A stretch of 64,000 bases of DNA from Catenulispora sp. EB89. Lineage in GTDB: Bacteria > Actinomycetota > Actinomycetes > Streptomycetales > Catenulisporaceae. The notes beneath the pieces are model-generated. The model ran no database searches. It saw nothing but the letters and a program-made list of their open reading frames with translations, and was not told where the DNA came from. Numbering within the stretch: position 1 is the first letter of the stretch; every line of letters starts with the position of its first letter. Location: assembly GCF_041261445.1 (NCBI RefSeq), contig NZ_JBGCCU010000039.1, positions 28,814 through 92,813 of the forward strand, in the 5' to 3' direction. The translations under genes and the position numbers were made by a program. Below, piece after piece: positions 58,117 through 64,000 of this stretch.

Positions 58117-58782
58117 TCACGCGATCCGCAGCCCCAGGTGCGCCGCCATCGCCGGCGCCAGATCCACCAGCTGGCCGCCGTCGATCGTGGCCCCGCGCAG
58201 CGCGTCCAGCCCGGCCTTGAAGTGCAGCCGGGCCCCGCGCAGGTCGACGTCGGCGAGCTTGGCGCGGCTGAAGTCGGCCTCCTCGAACGTGCAGCCCGGG
58301 AAGCGCACGCGGGTCAGCTTCGCGCCGCCGAAGTCGATCTCGCGCAGCATGCAGTCGGTGAACACCACGTCGGTCAGGGCCGCGCCGCGGAAGTTCACGG
58401 CGTCCAGCTTCACCTGGTCGAAGTGCACGCGCCGGATGTCGGCGTCGTGCCACTGCACGCCCGAGGCGATGCCCCGCACCAGTTCGGTGTCGCGCCAGTG
58501 CGAGGCCGACAGGTCCGGCCCGAGCAGCCGCGAGTCCTCCAGCCGGACGTCCGAGAACGTGGTCTTGCTCCACTCGCCGCCGACCAGCGTCACCTCGGCC
58601 AGCAGGCACTGGCTGAAGCGCGCGTGGCTGGCGAAGACGTCGTCCCAGCTCAGGTCGGCGGCACGCTGGTACTCGTAGTGGCCCTCGTCGCGCACCCGGG
58701 AGTCCAGGGGCGTCAGCTCGGCTAAGGGCGGCAGGTCGGGGCGGGGCGGCGGGATCGGTTGTGAAGATGGCATGCGGATCAT
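58117..58782 (-). CDS. Pentapeptide-repeat protein
   Basis: 221 residues. From about 70 to 190 the sequence follows the A(D/N)LXX-type pattern (TTFSDVRLEDSRLLGPDLSA, AVNFRGAALTDVVFTDCMLR, ADFSRAKLADVDLRGARLHF), predicting a right-handed quadrilateral beta-helix. Related proteins can mimic DNA and protect gyrase, but most have no known role. A Pro-rich start precedes it. ATGs at 58782 and 58773 are both possible. Confidence 0.88.
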   Translation of the reverse strand: MIRMPSSQPIPPPRPDLPPLAELTPLDSRVRDEGHYEYQRAADLSWDDVFASHARFSQCLLAEVTLVGGEWSKTTFSDVRLEDSRLLGPDLSASHWRDTELVRGIASGVQWHDADIRRVHFDQVKLDAVNFRGAALTDVVFTDCMLREIDFGGAKLTRVRFPGCTFEEADFSRAKLADVDLRGARLHFKAGLDALRGATIDGGQLVDLAPAMAAHLGLRIA

Positions 58783-58850
58783 TGTGGCCCACTGCGCGAT
58801 TCTGTTGCCGGGCCACCGGTACGCGCACTTTCGCGCATAGCCTGGCAGAC

Positions 58851-59501
58851 ATGCCCGATCCGATCTTCGCCCACCCGCGGCTCGCAGAGATCTACGACAC
58901 GTTCGACGGCGACCGTTCCGACCTGGACGCGTATGTCGCGCTGGTCGGCGAACTCGGGGTCGAGCCTGGTGCCGATGCGAGTACCGATCCGAGCGCCGAT
59001 ACGAGCACCGATCGGAGCGCCGACGCGAGTACTGCCGCGGGTACCGCCGCGAGCGCCGACCCCGGCGCGGCCACGATCGTGGACGTCGGCTGCGGCACCG
59101 GCAACCTGGCGGTCCGGCTCGCCGCGCTCGGCCACCGCGTCGTCGGCGCCGCCCTGCGCCCCGGCGGCCACTTCGTGTTCGAGACCCGACGTCCCCAGCG
59201 GCGCGCGTGGGAGCAGTGGGCCGCCGACACCGCGCCTGTGGTGCGTGAAGTACCCGGAATCGGTCTGGTCGAGCAACGGAACGAGGTGTTCAGTGTCGAC
59301 CTGCCGTACGTGTCGTTCCGCTACACCTACCGATTCCCCGACGACAGTGTCCTGACTTCGGAGTCGACGCTGCGCTTCCGCGAGCGCGATGAGCTGGAGT
59401 CGTCCCTGGGGGAGTGCGGATTCGACGTCGTGGACGTCCGTGAGGCCCCTGACCGGATGGGAAAGGAGTACGTGTTCATCGGCCGCAGGCGGGATCGCTG
59501 A
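58851..59501 (+). CDS. Class I SAM methyltransferase with internal deletion
   Basis: 216 residues. Motif I VDVGCGTGNLAVRLAALGHRV is followed after only three residues by ALRPGGHFVFETRRPQRRAW, which is normally the post-III region. About 60-70 residues containing motifs post-I and II are missing in frame, so SAM binding is probably lost. Before motif I there is an inserted repeat (ADTSTDRSADASTAAG) coded by 12-bp units at about 58969-59060. The C-terminus (RFPDDSVLTSESTLRFR, GFDVVDV) is normal for this family. Leaderless: TAGCCT at 58838-58843, 7 nt, ATG. Probably a decaying gene, although the frame is open. Confidence 0.8.
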   Translation: MPDPIFAHPRLAEIYDTFDGDRSDLDAYVALVGELGVEPGADASTDPSADTSTDRSADASTAAGTAASADPGAATIVDVGCGTGNLAVRLAALGHRVVGAALRPGGHFVFETRRPQRRAWEQWAADTAPVVREVPGIGLVEQRNEVFSVDLPYVSFRYTYRFPDDSVLTSESTLRFRERDELESSLGECGFDVVDVREAPDRMGKEYVFIGRRRDR

Positions 59502-59555
59502 GCCATCAGAGTGGTTGTCATCAACCTGAACGGTACGTACCGCGTCGTACGAAGC

Positions 59556-61364
59556 ATGAGTACCAAAACTGTGAGCAAAGCGATGGCCGTAGCGGCCTGC
59601 GCAGCGATGCTCGGGATGCCGGGGAGTGCCCGTGCCGCCGGCGCGCCGTCGGATGCGTCGCCGATCACCGTGCAGGTATGGCTGAAGCCTGATCTCGCGG
59701 GCGCCGCGGCGTTCGCCGATGCCGCGGCGACACCTGGGACGTCGGGATACCACCACTACCTGAGTCCGAACGCTTACACCGCACGGTTCGGTCCCTCGGC
59801 CGCGCACGCCAAGGCGGTCGGCGACTGGCTGACCAGTGCGGGGCTGAAGCAGGTGCACGTCAGCAGCGGCCGTGACTACGTCTCGGCGACCGGTGCGGTG
59901 ACGAAGCTGACGCCGCCGGCTTCGGTCGCGCCGTACGTGCTGGGTGTGACCGGGCTTGCCGACGACAGCGACGGCGGCAGCGCCACGCCGGCCCAGGCCA
60001 AGCCTGCCGCAGCGCCGACTTGCTCGCAGTACTGGGCTCAGCACGTGCAAAGTCTCCAGCCCGCATACCAGGGCTTGACCAAGGCCTCGCTCCCGATCTG
60101 CGGCTACTCCGCCGATCAGCTGCGCGCCGCTTACGGCGTGACGTCGGCGAACACCGGCAAGGGCGTCACCGTCGCGCTGACCGAGGACTCATCGCCGTCC
60201 GCGATGTTCGCGACGCTGACCGAGTACGCCAAAACCAATCACCTGCCGCTCCCTCGCAGCTCCCAGTTCCGGCTGGTGCAGGACGGAACGTGCAACGACC
60301 TCTCCGTCGCTGCTGGGAAGTCCGCCGCCGGCCACGCCACCGCCCGCGCCACCGCCGACTTGACTCGCGTCGACGACGAGGCGCAGATGGACTCCGAAGC
60401 CGTCTACGCGATGGCCCCCGACGCCGACCAGCTGATGGTCGTCGGCGGCGGCTGCAACCAGGGTCTGCTGGACGCGGCGCTCTCGGTCCTGGTCGGCGAC
60501 GGTGCCCACCCCAGCGCCACCATCGTCTCCAACTCCTGGCAGATCCCGCTCGGCTCCGAACCCAAGCAGGTCATGCACGCGATCGACCTGCGGGCCGCGG
60601 CCGAGGGCGTCGGCATGTACGTCGCCTCCGGTGACACCCCCGGCCTGACGATGCCGGGCTCCGACCCCTACGCGACGGTGGTCGGGGGCACGACTTTGGG
60701 CCTCGGCGCGCGCAACGAGCGGGTCTTCGAGACCGGTTGGTCCACCGACACCGGCTCACTGGACGACGGGAAGTGGGACGACATCGGGATCGCCAGTGGG
60801 GCCGGCGGCGGCGCCAGCCTGGACTGGTCGCAGCCTGCGTACCAGCGCGGCGTCGTCCCGGCGTCCATGTCGACCGTCCAAGTCGGTGGCAAGGCGGGTG
60901 GCAAGGCAGTCGTCAACCGCGCGGTGCCGGACATCGCCGCCGACGGGGACCCGGACACCGGCATGCTGGTGGGGTACATCCAGACCGGGACGGACGCCAA
61001 GCCCGGGCCGTACCAGACCGCGCCGAACGCCGGCACGAGCTTGGCGACGCCGCTGGTCGCCGGGCTGGTCGCGGACGCCGAGCAGGGGCAGCACGCTGCG
61101 TTCGGCTTCATCAACCCGCTGCTTTACCGGCTGGCCGGCACGTCGGCGGTGCGCGACGTCCTGCCCCCCGGCGCCTCCGCGCCGCAGCAGGATCGGGCCG
61201 CCTACCTTCCCGCCGCTGACGGTCTCACTCCCAGCGTGGACGTCTTCGGCGCGGCGGGGCCGGGGCAGTCGCAGGTGATCGCGAAGGGGTACGACACGGT
61301 GACCGGCGTGGGTTCGCCGAACGGATGCGCGTTCATCGCCGGGCTGCGTAAGGCTTCTCGCTGA
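59556..61364 (+). CDS. Secreted sedolisin (S53) serine protease
   Basis: 602 residues. Signal peptide at about 1-28 (SKAMAVAACAAMLGMPGSARA). Activation prodomain at about 35-150 (WLKPDLAGAAAFADAA, YHHYLSPNAYTARFGPS), then the catalytic domain with the Glu/Asp pair (DDEAQMDSEAVYAMAP), Asn-Ser-Trp oxyanion region (VSNSWQ), and nucleophile Ser in NAGTSLATPL. The Ca-binding end is DTVTGVGSPNG. Acidic extracellular endopeptidase. I chose the ATG at 59556 because it leads directly into the signal peptide; a GTG at 59511 is in frame. Confidence 0.92.
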   Translation: MSTKTVSKAMAVAACAAMLGMPGSARAAGAPSDASPITVQVWLKPDLAGAAAFADAAATPGTSGYHHYLSPNAYTARFGPSAAHAKAVGDWLTSAGLKQVHVSSGRDYVSATGAVTKLTPPASVAPYVLGVTGLADDSDGGSATPAQAKPAAAPTCSQYWAQHVQSLQPAYQGLTKASLPICGYSADQLRAAYGVTSANTGKGVTVALTEDSSPSAMFATLTEYAKTNHLPLPRSSQFRLVQDGTCNDLSVAAGKSAAGHATARATADLTRVDDEAQMDSEAVYAMAPDADQLMVVGGGCNQGLLDAALSVLVGDGAHPSATIVSNSWQIPLGSEPKQVMHAIDLRAAAEGVGMYVASGDTPGLTMPGSDPYATVVGGTTLGLGARNERVFETGWSTDTGSLDDGKWDDIGIASGAGGGASLDWSQPAYQRGVVPASMSTVQVGGKAGGKAVVNRAVPDIAADGDPDTGMLVGYIQTGTDAKPGPYQTAPNAGTSLATPLVAGLVADAEQGQHAAFGFINPLLYRLAGTSAVRDVLPPGASAPQQDRAAYLPAADGLTPSVDVFGAAGPGQSQVIAKGYDTVTGVGSPNGCAFIAGLRKASR

Positions 61365-61382
61365 GGGGTGCCCGAACGTCGC

Positions 61383-62036
61383 TCAGGCCCACGGAGCCAG
61401 CGCGACGTCGGTGGCCTCGACCAGCACGCGGTGGAACTCGGCCGGGTCGTCGGGGCGGTCGGCGCCGTCGAGCAGGACTTGCAGCGCAGCGGTGATCGCG
61501 CCGATGAAGGCCCCGGTCACGGCGGCGGCGGTGACCCCGTCGAGGGTGTCGGGGTAGGCCGCGACGAGGTGGTGGGCGATCTGGCGCTGGGCGTCGAGCT
61601 GGATCTGGAGTGCGCGGCCGCGTACCGCCGGGACGGTGCGCATCAGCTTCAGACGCAATGCCGCCTGTGGGCTCGCCATTTCGTCGCTGACGGCGCCGAC
61701 ACTGCGTAGCGCGCGCAGTAGTACGGCGGTCGGGGCTTCGCTCTCGTCCCGCTCGGCGATGGCTTCGAGCGTGGCTTGGACGCGTGCGTCGCTTTCCGGG
61801 AAGAGGAGGTCTTCCTTGCTGGCGAAGTAGTTGAAGAACGTCCGGGCGCCGACCTCCGCGGCGGCGGCGATGTCGGCGATGGTCGTCTGCTCGTAGCCGT
61901 CGCGGTCGAACAGCTCGATCGCGGCGTCGACGAGCGCTTGACGGTTGCGGGCCCGCTTCCGGTCGCGCAGGGACGGCGGGGCCGCAGGCTGGTCGCTCAC
62001 GGGCTGATCGATCACCGGGCCAGTATACGCAGCCAT
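61383..62036 (-). CDS. TetR-family transcriptional regulator
   Basis: 217 residues. Helix-turn-helix at about 25-75 (AAIELFDRDGYEQTTIADIA, VGARTFFNYFASKEDLLF), then a MftR-like ligand domain. Divergent from an FAD monooxygenase, with two direct-repeat operators between. The ATG at 62034-62036 was chosen because the frame further upstream runs through those operators. A GTG about eight codons in is also possible. Confidence 0.9.
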   Translation of the reverse strand: MAAYTGPVIDQPVSDQPAAPPSLRDRKRARNRQALVDAAIELFDRDGYEQTTIADIAAAAEVGARTFFNYFASKEDLLFPESDARVQATLEAIAERDESEAPTAVLLRALRSVGAVSDEMASPQAALRLKLMRTVPAVRGRALQIQLDAQRQIAHHLVAAYPDTLDGVTAAAVTGAFIGAITAALQVLLDGADRPDDPAEFHRVLVEATDVALAPWA

Positions 62037-62042
62037 CGCAAC

Positions 62043-62074
62043 TTTGCAGCGATTGCATATTTGCAGCGATTGCA
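62043..62074. promoter_or_regulatory. Duplicated TetR operator in the monooxygenase promoter
   Basis: TTTGCAGCGATTGCA occurs twice, at 62043-62057 and 62060-62074, 17 bp apart. Each copy contains the dyad TGCA-N5-TGCA. The second copy ends 2 bp before a TACCGT -10 (62077-62082), so repressor would block the leaderless transcript of the monooxygenase and also cover the TetR start. Confidence 0.8.
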
Positions 62075-62088
62075 CATACCGTGGAGCC

Positions 62089-63189
62089 ATGACCGACGTG
62101 CTGATCTCCGGAGCCGGTGTCGCCGGCTCGACCCTGGCCTACTGGCTCGCCCGCGCCGGGCTGAAGCCGACCGTCGTGGAGCGTTCGCGGGGCACGCGCT
62201 CCAGCGGCAACCCGGTGGACGTGCGCGGACCGGCCGTGCCCGTCGCCGAGGCGATGGGCGTGATGCCGGCGCTGCGGGAGGCGGCGACGACCGCCACCAC
62301 GATGAGCCTGCTGTCCACGTCCGGGCGTCCCGTCGCGCGCCTGGCCACCCCCGCCGCACGCGGCCGCCGCGACGAGGTGGAGATACCGCGCGCCGACCTG
62401 GCCGCGATCCTGGTCGAGGCCGCGCGCCCGCACGCCGAGTTCCTGTTCGACGACACGATCACAGCGCTGCACCCCGACGCCGACGGGGTCGACGTGCACT
62501 TCGACCGAGCCGCCCCACGCCGCTTCGACCTCGTGGTCGGCGCCGACGGCCTGCACTCCACCGTCCGCCGCCTGACCTTCGGCCCCGAACAAGACCACGT
62601 CCACCACCTCGGCCTCTACGTCGCGACGCTCCCCCTGCCCCGCCCCGCCGACAACCCGCACGAGATCGCGCTCTACAACATCCCCGGCCGCCTCGCCTCG
62701 ATCCACCCCGCCCGCGGCTCAGCGATCGCCGCCTTCATCTTCCGCGGCCCCCCGCACCCCGACCTCGACTACCGCGACACCCCGCGCCACCGCCGCATCG
62801 TCCTCGACGCCTACGCCGACACCGGCTGGCGGGTCCCCCACCTCCTCGACGCACTCCGCGAAACCGACGACTTCTACTTCGACGCGGTCAGCGCAGTCCG
62901 CCTCCCGACCTGGACCCGCGACCGAATCACCCTCGTCGGCGACGCAGCCTCCTGCGTCTCCCTCCTCGGCGACGGCTCCACCCTCGCCATGTCCGGCGCC
63001 CACACCCTCGCCGAAGCGCTGACCACCCACGCCGACATGTCGGACGCCCTGCGCGCCTACGAACAACGGCACCGCAAACTGGTGGCGCCGAAACAGCGCA
63101 ACGTCGGGATCGCCGCCGCATGGCTGGTGCCGAAGACGCGGCTGGGCATCACGGCGCGGAACCTGAGCGCCAAGGCGATGCGTGGTTGA
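62089..63189 (+). CDS. FAD-dependent aromatic-type monooxygenase
   Basis: 366 residues. FAD motifs: GAGVAG at 8-13, the DG motif VGADGLHSTVRR near 160, and the GD motif LVGDAASCVSLLGDGSTLAM near 285. This is the PHBH/TetX-like group; close relatives inactivate rifamycin or tetracycline or hydroxylate aromatic compounds. Leaderless: TACCGT, 6 nt, ATG. Controlled by the divergent TetR regulator. Its last 23 codons (LVPKTRLGITARNLSAKAMRG) match a set of tandem copies downstream. Confidence 0.92.
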   Translation: MTDVLISGAGVAGSTLAYWLARAGLKPTVVERSRGTRSSGNPVDVRGPAVPVAEAMGVMPALREAATTATTMSLLSTSGRPVARLATPAARGRRDEVEIPRADLAAILVEAARPHAEFLFDDTITALHPDADGVDVHFDRAAPRRFDLVVGADGLHSTVRRLTFGPEQDHVHHLGLYVATLPLPRPADNPHEIALYNIPGRLASIHPARGSAIAAFIFRGPPHPDLDYRDTPRHRRIVLDAYADTGWRVPHLLDALRETDDFYFDAVSAVRLPTWTRDRITLVGDAASCVSLLGDGSTLAMSGAHTLAEALTTHADMSDALRAYEQRHRKLVAPKQRNVGIAAAWLVPKTRLGITARNLSAKAMRG

Positions 63190-63745
63190 GCACGCGCCCG
63201 GCCGGACGAGTCATCATGGCGGCCGAGAACGCCGCCGGGCCGCAGGCTGCCTTGCTGGCCTGCCGAAGATCCGGCTTGGCGGCAAGACAACCGGCCCGCC
63301 CCGCGCCGGCATCGCCACCACCACCAACCGGCTGGCCCCGCTGCGCCTCGCGCCGAAGACCTGACTCGGCAACGAGATAGCTGGTCCGACAGCTCCGCCA
63401 CTGCCACCGCCATCAATGAGCCACCGGTCATCCCGCCGGCTTCCTGCGGCTCGCGCCGAAGACCCTGCTCGGCGTCGCGGTGCGGAACCTGAGCGCCAAG
63501 GTGATACCGGGCTCAGCGCGCCCGGCGGAAGCAGTCATTGTTGCCGCCGGCCTCCTGCGGCTCGTGCCGAAGACCCGGCTGGGTATTGCGGTGCGGAACC
63601 TGAGCGCCAAGGTGATACCGGGCTGAGCGCGCCCGGCGGCAGCTGTCATTGTCGCCGCCGGCCTCCTGCGGCTCGGGCCGAAGACCCGGCTGGGCATCGC
63701 GGCGCGGAACCTGAGCGCCAAGGCCATTCCTGGCGGTAGGCGGCG
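63128..63745. repeat. Tandem array derived from the 3' end of the monooxygenase gene
   Basis: The block GCCGAAGAC...CGGCTGGGCATC...GCGGAACCTGAGCGCCAAGG that ends the gene (from 63128) recurs at about 63261 (degenerate), 63351 (degenerate), 63454, 63565 and 63676. The last three are spaced by exactly 111 bp and remain close to the gene, still encoding PKTRLGIAVRNLSAKVIPG-like C-termini with stop codons. The spacers are also related. The region 63190-63913 holds no other gene. Confidence 0.85.
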
Positions 63746-63839
63746 AGGTACCTGACCCCACGGCCAATAATCACACCGCCGCCCGAATACCCCCGCCTGC
63801 CCCGCCATCACCCTTACCGCCGCCGCCACCAACGCCGAC

Positions 63840-63864
63840 GGGCCGCCGGTCACCCCGGCGGCCC
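63840..63864. terminator. Hairpin between the repeat array and the right-edge gene
   Basis: GGGCCGCCGG and CCGGCGGCCC form a 10-bp stem with a 5-nt loop. It may terminate the minus-strand gene at the right edge. No T-run. Confidence 0.45.
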
Positions 63865-63913
63865 GCCTGTCCTTACGCCTACTGCCTTTCAGCGCCTGTT
63901 CTTAACTTGTCGT

Positions 63914-64000
63914 TTAACCTTTTCGGCGGGGTTTGGTGCCCTTCTTGTGGTGTTCGGGTCTGGCGTAGGCCTCGCCGGTCGCAAGGACCCGGCCGACGTC
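63914..64000 (-). CDS. 3' end of a minus-strand gene, product unknown
   Basis: The last 28 codons of an ORF that continues past the window: DVGRVLATGEAYARPEHHKK, then GTKPRRKG and a TAA at 63914-63916. The basic Lys/Arg tail is typical of nucleic-acid-binding or mobile-element proteins, but I do not recognise the family. The local sequence (TTAACTTGTCGTTTAACC, just downstream of the stop) is less GC-rich than average. Confidence 0.45.
   Translation of the reverse strand, partial: DVGRVLATGEAYARPEHHKKGTKPRRKG

Noticed and set aside
63454..63745. 111-bp periodic repeat as a CRISPR or integron array
   Set aside because: The spacers are also repeated, and the units match the end of the adjacent monooxygenase gene.

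Overview
The window is chromosomal DNA from a high-GC Gram-positive (Actinomycetota), most likely a filamentous soil actinomycete near Streptomyces/Catenulispora. Evidence: very high G/C at third codon positions; the actinobacterial order uvrA, uvrC-rapZ-yvcK-whiA-gap-pgk-tpiA-secG; RbpA; a DinB/maleylpyruvate-isomerase fold protein of the mycothiol-dependent type; a TipA-like MerR regulator; GH18 chitinases with DasR-like operators; and many leaderless start codons placed 6-7 nt after a TANNNT -10 box. The genus assignment is inference.

Layout. 0-3 kb: the first codons of a BlaI-type regulator, an orphan OmpR-type regulator, and a SigE-type sigma factor overlapping a membrane protein gene that may be its regulator. 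3-6.4 kb: a GbsR/MarR regulator divergent from a two-gene ABC exporter, with a palindromic operator between them. 6.4-7.8 kb: an auxiliary threonyl-tRNA synthetase without TGS or editing domains, preceded by a leaderless Thr-rich leader peptide and a 15-bp terminator hairpin. This looks like a ribosome-mediated attenuator and is the most interesting locus. 7.8-15.6 kb: accessory genes, including a lone NuoD paralogue, an EthA-like Baeyer-Villiger monooxygenase overlapping an SDR with a Ser/Gly minisatellite, two micro-ORFs and a stand-alone OLD-type TOPRIM protein. 15.8-18.7 kb: divergent chitinases. 18.9-20.5 kb: an AhpD-like protein with its ECF41 sigma factor. 20.5-25.2 kb: a YoaK transporter, an acetyltransferase, a frameshifted repeat protein, two metallo-beta-lactamase paralogues (one missing metal ligands) separated by palindromic repeats, and the MDMPI-like protein.

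25.4-40.2 kb is the conserved core: uvrA, a Rieske lipoprotein, uvrC-rapZ-yvcK (GTGA overlaps), an SGNH hydrolase, whiA, the lower-glycolysis operon gap-pgk-tpiA and secG with a strong terminator. DNA repair, envelope signalling, sporulation control and glycolysis are combined here as in other actinomycetes. 40-52 kb is accessory: a TipA-like regulator, hydrolase, SDR/TetR pair with two operators, a nitrate/sulfonate-type ABC importer, secreted proteins, an orphan response regulator and a CitA/DcuS-type two-component pair. 52.5-64 kb: rbpA, a 0.4-kb low-complexity repeat, a TPR protein, a YdeP-type molybdopterin oxidoreductase, GNAT and pentapeptide-repeat proteins, an internally deleted methyltransferase, a sedolisin protease, a TetR/FAD-monooxygenase pair, and a tandem array derived from the 3' end of that monooxygenase. 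A genome-wide theme is short tandem repeats inside coding regions, especially at protein termini. No rRNA, tRNA, CRISPR array or insertion sequence was recognised.
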